Part shown: piece by piece, positions 16,497 through 25,168 of the stretch
Layout of the letters: each line of letters opens with the position of its first letter
Numbering within the stretch: the stretch's first letter is position 1
Assembly (NCBI RefSeq): GCF_027587195.1
Contig: NZ_JAPDDP010000022.1
Span: 1-64,000 of the forward strand
Source: Solirubrobacter phytolaccae
GTDB lineage: Bacteria > Actinomycetota > Thermoleophilia > Solirubrobacterales > Solirubrobacteraceae
DNA: 64,000 bases
Reading direction: 5' to 3'
Made by a program: the position numbers and the translations under genes
The notes under the pieces: generated by a model
Told to the model about the DNA's origin: nothing
Databases searched by the model: none
Seen by the model: the letters and a program-made list of their open reading frames with translations, nothing else

Positions 16497-17909
16497 TTAG
16501 GCTCCGCGGGCGAGCTCGACCAGCGTGCGCACGCCGTAGCCGGCGCCGCCGTTGGGCGTGTAGGGCTTCTTGTTGTCGTAGGCCGTCCCCGCGATGTCCA
16601 GGTGCGCCCACGGCACGTCGCCGGTGAACCGCTTGAGGAACTGCGCGGCGGTGATGCCGCCCGCGCCGCGGTCCGCCGGCGAGTTGACGATGTCCGCGTA
16701 GCGGCCCTTGATCTGCTCGTCGTACTCGGCGTGCAGCGGCAGTCGCCAGTTCAGCTCGCCCGCGCGCGCCCCGGCCGACTCGACCGCGGCGGCCCAGTCG
16801 TCGTTGCTCGCCAGCAGGCCCGCGTGGGTCTTGCCCAGCGCGACGACCATCGCGCCGGTCAGCGTCGCGAGGTCGATCAGCCGCTCCGCGCCGAGCTCGA
16901 TCGCGTGCGTGAGGCAGTCCGCCAGCACGAGCCGCCCTTCGGCGTCCGTGTTGTTGATCTCGATCGACACGCCGGACTTGGAGCGCACGATGTCGCCCGG
17001 CTTCATCGAACGGCCGGACGGGAGGTTCTCCGTCGCGCCGATCACGCCCGCGACCCGCACCGGGAGCTTGAGCGCGGCGATCGCGCCCAGCGCCTCGAGC
17101 ACCGCGGCGCCGCCCGACATGTCGAACTTCATCTCGTGCATCTTCGCGGCGGGCTTGATCGAGATGCCGCCCGAGTCGAAGGTGACGGCCTTGCCGACGT
17201 AGCCGAGCAGCGGCCCGGTCGCGCCTTCGCCCTCGTAGCGGATCGTGATCAGCCGCGGGTCCTCGTAGGAGCCCTGCGCGACCGCCGCGAAGGCGCCCAT
17301 CCCCGCGGCGCGGATGCCGTCGCCGTCGAGCACCTCGACGCGCACGCCCTCCAGCTCCGACGCCCGTTCGGCCAGCGCCGTCGGCGTCAGGACGTTCGCC
17401 GGCTTGTTCTGCAGGTCACGTGCGCGGTTCACGAACGAAGCCACGGTCGCGGCCGCCGTCGACGCCGCGCCCACGTCGTGATGCGCGGACAGGACCAGCG
17501 CCTCGATCCCGTCGGTCTCGGGCTCCTTGAACTCGCGGTACGTGTACGCGGCGAGCAGCGTGCCCTCGACGAGCCCCGCCACGTGGGCGTCCGACACGTG
17601 GTGCGGGACCTCCCAGCACAGCGTCTTGGTGCCGAGCTCCTTCGCACGCCCGACGACCGCCGCCGCGACCACACGAGCGCGCTCGGGGTCGAAGTCGCCG
17701 CGTCCGCCGAGGCCCGCGACGAGGTACCGGCGCCCTTCCGCATGCGTCACCGCGAGCTTGCGCAGCCCCCGCTTCGCCTCGCCGCTGTCCACCAGCGCCT
17801 GCAAGGCGCCGCCGTGGTCGTGGGCGATGCCCTCATCCTCGAACACGCCGACGACGATCGTGTCGGCGTCGGTGGCGGGAGGGGCGTCCGTCGTGGCTGT
17901 CACTCGCAT
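16497..17909 (-). CDS. pepA: Leucyl aminopeptidase (M17)
   Basis: The 470-residue enzyme removes N-terminal residues from peptides and carries the M17 dinuclear metal motifs: GKAVTFDSGGISIKP, FDMSGGAAVLEA and NTDAEGRLVLADCL (around residue 318), which also contains the catalytic arginine. The N-terminal macro-like domain is present (1-160). ATG at 17,909 (MRVTATTDAPP) is preferred over longer upstream options because it leaves 17 bases to the divergent thiolase start. Cytoplasmic hexamer by family knowledge. A palindromic repeat follows the stop closely. Confidence 0.96.
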   Translation of the reverse strand: MRVTATTDAPPATDADTIVVGVFEDEGIAHDHGGALQALVDSGEAKRGLRKLAVTHAEGRRYLVAGLGGRGDFDPERARVVAAAVVGRAKELGTKTLCWEVPHHVSDAHVAGLVEGTLLAAYTYREFKEPETDGIEALVLSAHHDVGAASTAAATVASFVNRARDLQNKPANVLTPTALAERASELEGVRVEVLDGDGIRAAGMGAFAAVAQGSYEDPRLITIRYEGEGATGPLLGYVGKAVTFDSGGISIKPAAKMHEMKFDMSGGAAVLEALGAIAALKLPVRVAGVIGATENLPSGRSMKPGDIVRSKSGVSIEINNTDAEGRLVLADCLTHAIELGAERLIDLATLTGAMVVALGKTHAGLLASNDDWAAAVESAGARAGELNWRLPLHAEYDEQIKGRYADIVNSPADRGAGGITAAQFLKRFTGDVPWAHLDIAGTAYDNKKPYTPNGGAGYGVRTLVELARGA

Positions 17910-17914
17910 CGCAA

Positions 17915-17920
17915 TAGACT
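17915..17920 (+). promoter_or_regulatory. -10 box (TAGACT) for the thiolase operon
   Basis: TAGACT ends 6 bases before the thiolase ATG. Only 17 bases separate this ATG from that of divergent pepA, so both promoters must extend into the opposite gene. Confidence 0.5.
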
Positions 17921-17926
17921 CGCAGC

Positions 17927-19099
17927 ATGCCTCGTACCGTGATCCTGAGCAGCGCCCGGACACCGATCGGCAAGCTCGGCGGAGGCCTGTCCACCCTCCC
18001 CGCGACCCATCTCGGCGGCGTCGTGATCCGCGAAGCGCTCGACCGTGCCGACGTCGCGCCCGAGCAGGTCCAGCACGTCGTCATGGGCACGGTCCTGCAG
18101 GCCGGCCAGGGGCAGATCCCGAGCCGCCAGGCGCAGATCGAGGCGGGCATCCCGATCGCGGTCACCTCCGAGACGATCAACAAGGTGTGCGCCAGCAGCG
18201 TGCGCGCCGTCGGCATGATCGACCAGGCCGTGCGCGCCGGGGACCTCGAGGTCGCGGTCGGCGGCGGCATGGAGTCGATGTCGCAGGCGCCGTACCTGCT
18301 GCCGGGCGCCCGCGGCGGCTTCCGCATGGGCGACGTGCAGGCGCTCGACGCGATGATCCAGGACGGCCTGCGCAGCCCGTTCTCCGGCAAGCAGATGTTC
18401 GAAGAGGCCACGGACGTCAGCGACGAGCTGGAGATCACGCGCGCCGACCTCGACAAGTGGGCGCTGCGCAGCCACGAGCGCGCGATCGCGGCCACCGACG
18501 AGGGCCGCCTGGCGGACGAGATCGTCGCCGTCACGGTCCACGGCCGCAAGGGCGACACCGTCGTCGAGACGGACGAGTCGCCGCGCCGCGAGTCCAGCCT
18601 GGAGTCGCTCGCCAAGCTCCCGGGCCTGACCAAGGGCGGCAGCCACACGGCCGGCAACTCGCCGGGCGTCAACGACGGCGCCGGCGCGCTCGTGCTCGCG
18701 TCCGAGGACTGGGCCGAGCGCAACGGCAAGGACATCCTCGCCACGATCATCGCTCAGGCCGCCGTCGCCGACGAGTTCGCCTACCTCGCCCGCACGCCCG
18801 CCAACGCGGCGATCAAGGCGCTCGACAAGGCGGGCCTGCAGCCCGGCGACATCGACCTGTGGGAGATCAACGAGGCGTTCTCCTCGGTCGCGCTGAACAG
18901 CACCCGCATGCTCGGCATCGACGAGGCGCGCGTGAACGTCAACGGCGGCGCGGTCGCGCTCGGGCACCCGATCGGCGCGTCCGGCGCGCGCATCATCGGC
19001 GCGCTCGTGCTCGAGCTGCGCCGGCGCGGCGGCGGCTACGGCTGCGCGGCGATCTGCTCCGGCGGTGGCCAGGGCGACGCCATCATCGTCCAGGTTTGA
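17927..19099 (+). CDS. Acetyl-CoA acetyltransferase (thiolase)
   Basis: The 390-residue enzyme has all thiolase residues: nucleophile Cys88 in NKVCASS, NEAFSSV, His347 in [10 protein letters not shown] and Cys377 in CSGGGQGDA. It either cleaves 3-ketoacyl-CoA or condenses two acetyl-CoA. The downstream acyl-CoA dehydrogenase favours a role in fatty acid or branched-chain acid breakdown. Length is normal for the family. It is the first gene of a three-gene operon and probably leaderless. Confidence 0.95.
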   Translation: MPRTVILSSARTPIGKLGGGLSTLPATHLGGVVIREALDRADVAPEQVQHVVMGTVLQAGQGQIPSRQAQIEAGIPIAVTSETINKVCASSVRAVGMIDQAVRAGDLEVAVGGGMESMSQAPYLLPGARGGFRMGDVQALDAMIQDGLRSPFSGKQMFEEATDVSDELEITRADLDKWALRSHERAIAATDEGRLADEIVAVTVHGRKGDTVVETDESPRRESSLESLAKLPGLTKGGSHTAGNSPGVNDGAGALVLASEDWAERNGKDILATIIAQAAVADEFAYLARTPANAAIKALDKAGLQPGDIDLWEINEAFSSVALNSTRMLGIDEARVNVNGGAVALGHPIGASGARIIGALVLELRRRGGGYGCAAICSGGGQGDAIIVQV

Positions 19100-19116
19100 C
19101 GGAGAGACCACATATC

Positions 19117-19902
19117 TTGCCCCCGCCGCCGGGCGGGGGAGCGATCAAGCGCGAAGGGGAGAAGGGCGCCGCGTTCTTCGACCTGGACCGCACGCTGATC
19201 GCCGGCAGCTCGAGCTTCCAGTTCGGCCGCGCCGCCTACAAGGCCGGGATGGTCTCCCGCCGGGATCTCGCCCGCGACGCGTACGAGAACGTCAAGTTCC
19301 GCCTGCAGGGCTCCACCGACGCCACCGCGGACCTCGTCAAAGAGCGCGTCGGCAAGCTGCTCGAGGGCGCGAAGGTGCGGGACCTGCAGCGCCTCTCGGG
19401 CCCGGTCCTCGCGGGCGTGCTCCCGCGGCTGTACCCGCGCATGCTCGCGACGGCCTACGCGCACCAGGACGAAGGCCGCCCGATCTTCATCTGCACGGCT
19501 GCCGCGCAGGAGATGGCGGAGCTGCTGGCGGTCGTGCTCACGTTCGACGGTGCCGTCGGCTCGGTCGCCGAGGTCATCGACGGCGTCTACACGGGCCGCG
19601 AAGGCGGGCCGTTCAACTATCGCGAGGGCAAGGCGCAGGCGCTCCGCGAGCTGGCCGAGCGCGAGGACATCGACCTCGCGGCGAGCTACGCGTACAGCGA
19701 CAGCGAGTCCGACCTGCCGATGCTGCGGCTCGTCGGCCATCCTGTGGCCGTCAATCCGGACAAGGAGCTCGCGCGCGTCGCGCGTGAGGAGGGGTGGGAG
19801 ATCATGCGCTTCGAACGGCTGGGACGGAAGCTTCGAGTACTCGGCGCCGCGGCGGCGGTGGCGGGCGGTGCGGCGGCGGCGCGGGTGGCGACCGCCAAAT
19901 GA
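19117..19902 (+). CDS. HAD-superfamily IB hydrolase (SerB-like phosphatase)
   Basis: The 261-residue protein has HAD motif I AAFFDLDRTLIAGSS, with the nucleophile Asp and the Asp two residues on. A cap domain follows, then motif II FICTAAAQEM, motif III Lys in REGKAQAL and motif IV YAYSDSESDLPML. These define the IB subfamily that includes phosphoserine phosphatase and CicA-type phosphatases. The likely start is TTG at 19,117 with GGAG about 12 bases upstream, because no ATG or GTG lies between the thiolase stop and motif I. The C-terminus has a hydrophobic Ala-rich helix that may touch the membrane. The stop overlaps the next ATG (ATGA). Confidence 0.85.
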   Translation: MPPPPGGGAIKREGEKGAAFFDLDRTLIAGSSSFQFGRAAYKAGMVSRRDLARDAYENVKFRLQGSTDATADLVKERVGKLLEGAKVRDLQRLSGPVLAGVLPRLYPRMLATAYAHQDEGRPIFICTAAAQEMAELLAVVLTFDGAVGSVAEVIDGVYTGREGGPFNYREGKAQALRELAEREDIDLAASYAYSDSESDLPMLRLVGHPVAVNPDKELARVAREEGWEIMRFERLGRKLRVLGAAAAVAGGAAAARVATAK

Positions 19903-21020
19903 GTCTCCACGAGCTGACCGACGACCAGCGGGAGATCCGCGAGCTGGCCAAGCGCTTCGCGGACGAGCAGGTCGCGCCGCACGCGGCCAAGTGGGACCGC
20001 GAGCACCACTTCCCGCGCGAGCTGTTCGCCGAGCTGGGCGAGCTCGGCCTGATGGGCGTGTGCGTGCCCGAGGAGCACGGCGGCGCCGGCGCCGACTTCC
20101 TCACCTACATGCTCGTGCTCGAGGAGCTGTCGCGTGCCGACGCAGGCGTCGGCGTGACGGTCGCCGTGCACACGAGCGCGGGCACATTGCCGATCCTCAA
20201 CCACGGGTCCGCGGAGCAGATCGCCGAGTACGTCCCGCGGCTCGCGTCCGGTGAGGAGCTCGCCGCGTTCGCGCTCACCGAGTCCGGCAGCGGCTCCGAC
20301 GCGAGTGCCATGCGCACCCGCGCCGCCGACGACAAGATCTCCGGCGCCAAGCAGTGGATCACGAACGGCTCGTTCGCGTCCACGTTCATCGTGTTCGCGA
20401 AGGAGGGTGAGCGCGCGTCGTCCTTCCTCGTCCGCGCCGGCGCCGACGGCTTCGCGGTCACGCGCGAGGAGGAGAAGATGGGGCTGAACTCGAGCTCCAC
20501 GGCCGACCTCGCGTTCGAGGACACGCCCGCCGAGCGCCTGGGGGAGCCGGGCAACGGCATGCGCGTCGCGCTGCGCACGCTCGACGGCGGCCGGATCGGC
20601 ATCGCCGCGCAGGCCGTCGGCATCGCCCAGGCCGCGTTCGACACCGCCGCGGGCTACGCGAAAGAGCGCAACGCGTTCGGCGGCCCGATCGCCCGCTTCC
20701 AGGCCATCCAGCACAAGCTCGCGGACATGCAGACCGAGATCGAGGCCGCCCGCGCGCTCGTCTGGCGCGCCGCGCGCCTGAAGGAGGCCGGCAAGCCCCA
20801 CACCGTCGAGGGTGCGCAGGCCAAGCTCTTCGCGTCCCGCGTCGCCCGCCACCAGACCGGCGAGGCGATCCAGATCCTCGGCGGCTACGGCTACACCAAG
20901 GAGTTCCCGGCCGAGCGCTACTACCGCGACGCGAAGGTCACCGAGATCTACGAGGGCACGAGCGAGATTCAGAAGCTCGTCATCGCCCGCGCGATCCTCG
21001 GCGAGTCGATGCGCGACTGA
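19899..21020 (+). CDS. Acyl-CoA dehydrogenase
   Basis: The 373-residue flavoenzyme has the family signatures ALTESGSGSDASAMRTRA (flavin and substrate contact), QWITNGSFA, RIGIAAQAVGIAQAAFD and the C-terminal QILGGYGYTKEFPAERYYRDAK. The catalytic Glu is in IYEGTSEIQ. It oxidises acyl-CoA to enoyl-CoA and passes electrons to ETF, whose genes lie at 30,889-34,348. Preference for short or branched chains is likely but not provable. It starts within an ATGA overlap, and its 3' end overlaps the convergent secreted protein gene by 52 bases. Confidence 0.95.
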   Translation: MSLHELTDDQREIRELAKRFADEQVAPHAAKWDREHHFPRELFAELGELGLMGVCVPEEHGGAGADFLTYMLVLEELSRADAGVGVTVAVHTSAGTLPILNHGSAEQIAEYVPRLASGEELAAFALTESGSGSDASAMRTRAADDKISGAKQWITNGSFASTFIVFAKEGERASSFLVRAGADGFAVTREEEKMGLNSSSTADLAFEDTPAERLGEPGNGMRVALRTLDGGRIGIAAQAVGIAQAAFDTAAGYAKERNAFGGPIARFQAIQHKLADMQTEIEAARALVWRAARLKEAGKPHTVEGAQAKLFASRVARHQTGEAIQILGGYGYTKEFPAERYYRDAKVTEIYEGTSEIQKLVIARAILGESMRD

Positions 21021-21994
21021 CGCACCGCGCCGTCCTGCACCCAGCTGATCGTGTCCCCGGCGAGCGTGAGCGACCCGGGGTCGATCCCGGCCCCCGAGCT
21101 CACGACCCCGGCGAGCGTGCGCACCTCGTAGACCCGGGGCTCCTGATAGACGAAGCAGTCCGCGACGATCCACGCGGGCGTCCCCTCGGGCGTGAGCACG
21201 AGCGAGTGCACCGGACCCGCCTGGTACCGCGGGTCGCCGCAATCGCGCCCGGATTGCAGGCTGTGGACCTCGGCGCCGGTTCGCGCGTCACGCACGGACA
21301 CCTGGCTGGACGAGTCGCGACGGCCCGCGTACTCGGACGTGTACGCGACGAACGGCCCGGCCACCGTCGGGAGGTTCTCGCTGCAGAAGTCGCCGCCCCC
21401 GCAGCCGTTCCCGGCGCTCGAGATGCCGATGTCGAACCGGTAGCGGTTCGCGGTCGCGCACACCCACAGCCGGGTGCGGACTTCGTAGACGCGAACCTGG
21501 TCGTTCTCGGCCCGCGTCGTCCCGAGGGCGTCGCAGGGCAGGCGCGAGCGGTCCAGCCTGGCCGAGCGCACGGTCCGCGCGGCGAACCCCGACGCGCAGC
21601 GCTGCCCTCCCCGGGCACGGAGGTAGACGTAGCCGTTCGCGTACGGGAAGCGGCGCACGAGGCTCGCGGTCTTGCGCTTGGCGTCGGGATACGTGTACGC
21701 CTCCAGCACGAGCTTGCAGCGTCCGCTCCGGTACTCGCGGGCGAAGGAGCCGTCTGAGACCTTGCCCGTGTCCGGCAGCGTGACGCGCAGTCGCTCCTGG
21801 ATCGGTGGTCCGTAGGGGCCGAACCGGCCGTCGTGATAGATCCGCACCTGAACCCGGCGCGCGTCGGCCATCGCCGGGAGCGCCAGCGCGATCAGGCCGA
21901 CGAGGCCGACCAGGAGACGCGCTCGAGCTCGCAGACGTCGAGCCGCTTGCCCGAGCGCGTGAGCACCACCCGCGTCTTGAACGTCCCGCTCCAT
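20969..21994 (-). CDS. Secreted protein of unknown function
   Basis: A 341-residue product with a signal peptide whose hydrophobic core is LLVGLVGLIALALPAMADA, preceded by a long basic N-region. The mature part has several cysteines and alternating beta strands (VRVYEVRTRLWVCATANRYRF, GPFVAYTSEYAG, GPVHSLVLTPEG), suggesting a propeller-like or all-beta fold. The only standard start before the signal core is ATG 21,994, which overlaps the upstream gene by about 100 bases. A non-standard start nearer the core is possible. The product is not recognised. Tail-to-tail overlap with the acyl-CoA dehydrogenase is 52 bases. Confidence 0.65.
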   Translation of the reverse strand: MERDVQDAGGAHALGQAARRLRARARLLVGLVGLIALALPAMADARRVQVRIYHDGRFGPYGPPIQERLRVTLPDTGKVSDGSFAREYRSGRCKLVLEAYTYPDAKRKTASLVRRFPYANGYVYLRARGGQRCASGFAARTVRSARLDRSRLPCDALGTTRAENDQVRVYEVRTRLWVCATANRYRFDIGISSAGNGCGGGDFCSENLPTVAGPFVAYTSEYAGRRDSSSQVSVRDARTGAEVHSLQSGRDCGDPRYQAGPVHSLVLTPEGTPAWIVADCFVYQEPRVYEVRTLAGVVSSGAGIDPGSLTLAGDTISWVQDGAVRQSRIDSPRIARAMTSF

Positions 21995-22344
21995 GTCTCG
22001 ACCCCCGCCGCATCGATCGTCCGGTGTGCCGTCACGGTGACCGTCTGGCGCGTGCGTCCGCCGCCCTTGAGGCGGTCGCGCACGACCACGGTGTCCGTCA
22101 CGTCGTCGGCTGTCGAAGTCTTGAACGGTGGCTCCAGGCGAAAGATGTTCGGAAACCGGTAGTCCTTGCCGGAGCGGCACGGCGCGCTGTAGCCGATCCG
22201 GATCCGGGTGACCAGCCCGTCGGTGCCGGTGACGACCGTCGCGCGGCGCCCCTGTGAGGTCTTCCCTACATAGGACGTAGCCTCCGCCGTACCCACAAGC
22301 GCGAGCCAGAGGCATAGGCTCGCGATCGTGATGCGCTGGGCCAT
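21892..22344 (-). CDS. Small secreted protein of unknown function
   Basis: The 150-residue protein starts MAQRITIASLCLWLALVGTA, a clear signal peptide cleaved near GTAEATS. The mature region is beta-rich with two cysteines (SAPCRSGKDYRFP and LDVCELERVSW) that may pair. The family is not recognised, but it resembles short secreted actinobacterial proteins with a single disulfide. Its ATG lies inside the divergent kinase gene, so the two coding regions overlap head to head by 17 bases (14 if the kinase starts at ATG 22,331). Confidence 0.65.
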   Translation of the reverse strand: MAQRITIASLCLWLALVGTAEATSYVGKTSQGRRATVVTGTDGLVTRIRIGYSAPCRSGKDYRFPNIFRLEPPFKTSTADDVTDTVVVRDRLKGGGRTRQTVTVTAHRTIDAAGVETWSGTFKTRVVLTRSGKRLDVCELERVSWSASSA

Positions 22345-24028
22345 CGCCACAGCCTGCCTGATCTCGACGGGGATCGGCGTCGCCCTGCTCATCCGGGCGC
22401 CGGATGTGACGCGGCTCCCGCCCGGCGGCCGGTCGATCCTCTATATCGGCGTGATCATCGCGTGGGGCTTCGTCGCGGTCGGCGCGTTCGCGCACGCGCG
22501 CCGGCCGGACAACCGCACGGGCCGGCTGATGGTGATGACCGGCACGCTCGTCGCGGTGACCGGGCTGCAGTTCTTCGACGAGCCCGTGCTGTTCGCGATC
22601 GGCGCGCTGTTCGACACGGCCTCGATCTCGGCCCTCGTGCACCTGCTGATCGCGTTCCCGTCCGGCCGGGTGGAGGGGAGGTGGCCGCGTCGCGCGGTCG
22701 TCGCCGCGTACGCCGCGGCCGCGCTCCAGCTCCCCGCGCTGCTGGTCACGTCGTGCGGCGACTGCCCGGCCGGCAACCCGTGGCTGGTCCTGGACAGCGA
22801 CGTGCTCTCCGCGCTCTTCACGCTGCCCCAGGTCACGCTGCTGCTGTTCATGCTCGTGTCGACGCTGGTGGTGCTGATCGGCCGCCGCCAGGCCGCGAGC
22901 CCGCTCCTGCGTCGCGGGCTGGAGCCGGTGCTGCTGCTCGGCGCCGCGATCCTCGTGCTCGGCGTCGCGACCGTGTTCGCGATCAGCTTCGACGCCGGCA
23001 TCACGCAGGCGCTGCAGATCGCGTCCTTCTCCGCGTTCGCGCTCGTGCCCGCGGCCTTCCTGCTCGGCCTCGTGCGCACCCGCTTCTTCCGCACCGCCGC
23101 CGTCGGTCGCGTGATCGAGCGGCTGAGCCTGGACCCGCGCGGCATCCGTGACGCGCTCGCGATCGAGCTCAGCGACCCCACGCTCGACGTCCTGTACTGG
23201 GTCGACGGCGGCTACGTCCACCGCGACGGCCGCCCCGCGGAGGCCACCACGGAGACGCTGACCGAGATCGACCACGAGGGCCGCCGCGTCGGCGCCCTGA
23301 CCCACTCGGCCGCGCTGAACGAGGAGCCGGAGCTGCTGCGCGAGGCGGCCGCGGCCGCGGCGCTGGCGCTCGAGAACCAGCGCCTGGAGGTCGAGCTGCG
23401 AGCGCGACTGGAAGCGCTCCGCGCCTCGCGCGCCCGCCTCGTCGAGGCCGGCGACGCCGAGCGGAGGCGGCTGGGCCGGGACCTCCACGACGGCGCCCAG
23501 CAGCGCCTCGTCGCGCTGATGATCGAGCTCCAGCTCGCCCGCGAGCACTTCGAGAGCGACCCCGCCAACGCCAAGGGCCTGATCGACAGCGCGTTCGCCA
23601 ACGCGCAGGAGGCGGTGCACGAGCTGCGCGACCTGGCCGCCGGCATCCACCCGGCGGTGCTCTCCCAGCGCGGCCTCGACGCGGCGCTCGAGTCGCTCGC
23701 CAGTCGCTCCACCGTGCCGGTCGAGCTGGAGAGCGACCTCGCCGAGCGCCTCCCGAGCCCGGTCGAGACCGCCGCCTACTTCGTCGTCGCCGAGGCGCTC
23801 ACCAACGTCGCCAAGTACGCCCACGCCACGCACGCCAAGGTCGAGGTCCGACGCGAGAACGGCCACGCCGTGATCGACATCCGCGACGACGGCATCGGCG
23901 GCGCGGACACGTCCACCGGCTCCGGTCTACGCGGCCTCAGCGACCGCGTCGGCGCGCTCGACGGCGCCCTCGAGATCCACTCCCCGACGGGCGCCGGCAC
24001 CCACATCCGGGCTGTCATCCCAACCTAA
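22328..24028 (+). CDS. Membrane sensor histidine kinase, HisKA_3 (NarX/DesK type)
   Basis: The 566-residue kinase has about eight hydrophobic segments in its first 250 residues, a linker helix, then the HisKA_3 phosphorylation helix with His387 in [12 protein letters not shown]. It ends in an HATPase_c domain ([17 protein letters not shown]-box, DIRDDGIGGAD and [13 protein letters not shown]). Kinases of this type pair with LuxR-type regulators, and one lies directly convergent at 24,064. GTG 22,328 or ATG 22,331 is the start. The stop is inside a 49-base palindrome shared with the regulator stop. Confidence 0.92.
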   Translation: MMRWAIATACLISTGIGVALLIRAPDVTRLPPGGRSILYIGVIIAWGFVAVGAFAHARRPDNRTGRLMVMTGTLVAVTGLQFFDEPVLFAIGALFDTASISALVHLLIAFPSGRVEGRWPRRAVVAAYAAAALQLPALLVTSCGDCPAGNPWLVLDSDVLSALFTLPQVTLLLFMLVSTLVVLIGRRQAASPLLRRGLEPVLLLGAAILVLGVATVFAISFDAGITQALQIASFSAFALVPAAFLLGLVRTRFFRTAAVGRVIERLSLDPRGIRDALAIELSDPTLDVLYWVDGGYVHRDGRPAEATTETLTEIDHEGRRVGALTHSAALNEEPELLREAAAAAALALENQRLEVELRARLEALRASRARLVEAGDAERRRLGRDLHDGAQQRLVALMIELQLAREHFESDPANAKGLIDSAFANAQEAVHELRDLAAGIHPAVLSQRGLDAALESLASRSTVPVELESDLAERLPSPVETAAYFVVAEALTNVAKYAHATHAKVEVRRENGHAVIDIRDDGIGGADTSTGSGLRGLSDRVGALDGALEIHSPTGAGTHIRAVIPT

Positions 24029-24070
24029 AGCAACCTAAAGGGGTCAGACCCCTTTAACTTGCTTTAGGTT
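24022..24070. terminator. 49-base palindrome between convergent kinase and regulator (copy 2)
   Basis: Nested symmetric arms: AACCTAAAGCAA pairs with TTGCTTTAGGTT outside, and the inner 21-base core is identical to that at 16,468. It contains the TAA of the kinase (24,026-24,028) and, mirror-wise, the TAA of the response regulator (24,064-24,066). With A-rich and T-rich flanks it is suited to terminate transcription from both sides. Confidence 0.75.
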
Positions 24071-24711
24071 CGGCGGAGGAACTCGAGGACCGCCAGGACG
24101 CGGCGGTGGTCCTCGGCGCCGGCGGCCACGTCGAGCTTGCCGAAGATGTTCGTGACGTGCTTCTCGACGGCGTGGGGCGTGACGACGAGCTGCTCGGCGA
24201 TGCCCTTGTTCGAGCGGCCCTCGGCCATCAGCTCCAGCACCTCGCGCTCGCGGGGCGTGAGCAGGTCGACCGGGTCGTCGCGGCGGCGCCGGCCGAGCAT
24301 GTGCGCGACGACCGTCGGGTCGAGCACGGAGCCGCCCGCGGCCACGCGCCGCACCGCGTCCGCGAAGCCCGTGAAGTCGGTCACGCGGTCCTTCAAGAGG
24401 TACCCGACGCCCTCGGCGTTGTCGCCGATCAGGTCCACGGCGTAGCGCTCCTCCGCGTACTGGGAGAGCACCAGCACGCCGACCGAGGGAAGGGACGCGC
24501 GGATCTCCAGCGCCGCCCGCAGCCCGTCGTCGGTGTGGTCGGGCGGCATCTGCACGTCGACGATCGCCACGTCGGGCTTGTGCGCGGCGACCTTGCGCAG
24601 CAGGTCGGGTGCGTCCCCGGCCTCGGCCACGACCTCGAAGCCCGCGGCCACGAGCAGGCTCACGATCCCCTGGCGCAGCAGCGCCTGATCTTCACCGATG
24701 ACGATTCTCAC
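24064..24711 (-). CDS. LuxR/NarL-type response regulator
   Basis: The 215-residue regulator has an N-terminal receiver (MRIVIGEDQALLRQGI, phospho-acceptor Asp in IVDVQMP near residue 56, Lys in YLLKDRV) and a C-terminal GerE helix-turn-helix (LLTPREREVLELMAEGRSNKGIAEQL). It binds DNA once phosphorylated by a HisKA_3 kinase. The convergent kinase at 22,328 and the two kinases at 25,169 and 26,931 are candidate partners. GTG 24,711 is the start matching the receiver fold. Confidence 0.93.
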   Translation of the reverse strand: MRIVIGEDQALLRQGIVSLLVAAGFEVVAEAGDAPDLLRKVAAHKPDVAIVDVQMPPDHTDDGLRAALEIRASLPSVGVLVLSQYAEERYAVDLIGDNAEGVGYLLKDRVTDFTGFADAVRRVAAGGSVLDPTVVAHMLGRRRRDDPVDLLTPREREVLELMAEGRSNKGIAEQLVVTPHAVEKHVTNIFGKLDVAAGAEDHRRVLAVLEFLRRT

Positions 24712-24761
24712 GGGTGAACCAACCGGGCAGCCGCTGACGCGGCGCCATCGGGGGTCACTTT

Positions 24762-24783
24762 GAATATCGCTTCGCGGATATTC
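24762..24783. promoter_or_regulatory. Inverted repeat GAATATC/GATATTC after the receiver gene
   Basis: GAATATC and GATATTC are separated by eight bases containing CGC and GCG, making a hairpin with a TTC-type loop. It touches the stop codon of the single-domain receiver gene and lies upstream of the NarL-type gene on the same strand. Attenuator, terminator or operator are all possible. Confidence 0.4.
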
Positions 24784-25126
24784 ACGGCGGTCCCAGCAAC
24801 TCAATCAGACGCGGCGATGCCAGTTGCGCCTTCCCTACGAACCCGCGCGCGCCGGACCCGGCCAGCGCGTCCCCGAGCTCGTCCGCGTCCAACGTCGACA
24901 CGAGCACGACCGTCGCGTCGAACGCGCCGGCCACCGACAGCCCGTCACCGTCGGGCAGGTTGACGTCCAGCAGCACGCAGTCGGGGCGCAGCTCGCGCGC
25001 CGCGGCCAGCCCGGCCGCCACGCTGTCGGCCACGCCCACGACCTCGTAGCCGCGCGCGTTGAGCAGCACCCGTGCCGTCGCCCGGAAGGCGGCGGAGTCG
25101 TCGACGACGAGCACGGAACGCGGCAT
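24782..25126 (-). CDS. Single-domain response regulator (receiver only)
   Basis: The 114-residue protein is a CheY-like receiver with no output domain: VLVVDDSAAFRATARVLL (acidic pair), CVLLDVNLPDGDG (phospho-acceptor Asp) and FVGKAQL with the conserved Lys. It probably acts as a phosphate sink, relay or protein-protein switch for the kinases encoded immediately upstream on the same strand (43 bases from kinase stop to its ATG). Confidence 0.9.
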   Translation of the reverse strand: MPRSVLVVDDSAAFRATARVLLNARGYEVVGVADSVAAGLAAARELRPDCVLLDVNLPDGDGLSVAGAFDATVVLVSTLDADELGDALAGSGARGFVGKAQLASPRLIELLGPP

Positions 25127-25140
25127 GCCTCGAAAGCTAG

Positions 25141-25153
25141 ACGTCCAGGACGT
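25141..25153. repeat. Short odd-centred palindrome ACGTCCAGGACGT
   Basis: Perfect 13-base palindrome centred on A, between the kinase stop and the receiver ATG. The same CGTCCAGGACG core recurs after tsaC at 45,954, so it may belong to the same palindrome family in a shorter form. Confidence 0.5.
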
Positions 25154-25168
25154 GCACGTTCGGGGGGT

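Noticed and set aside
22000-23866. Very long open frame on the minus strand opposite the histidine kinase
   Set aside because: Its translation is Arg/Gly/Glu/His-rich low-complexity sequence typical of a shadow of GC-rich coding DNA; only its 3' part below 21,994 has a signal peptide and a real protein pattern.
24022-24070. Palindrome as a phage or IS attachment site
   Set aside because: No transposase, integrase or target duplication is near; its position between two convergent stops is better explained by termination or a REP-like repeat.
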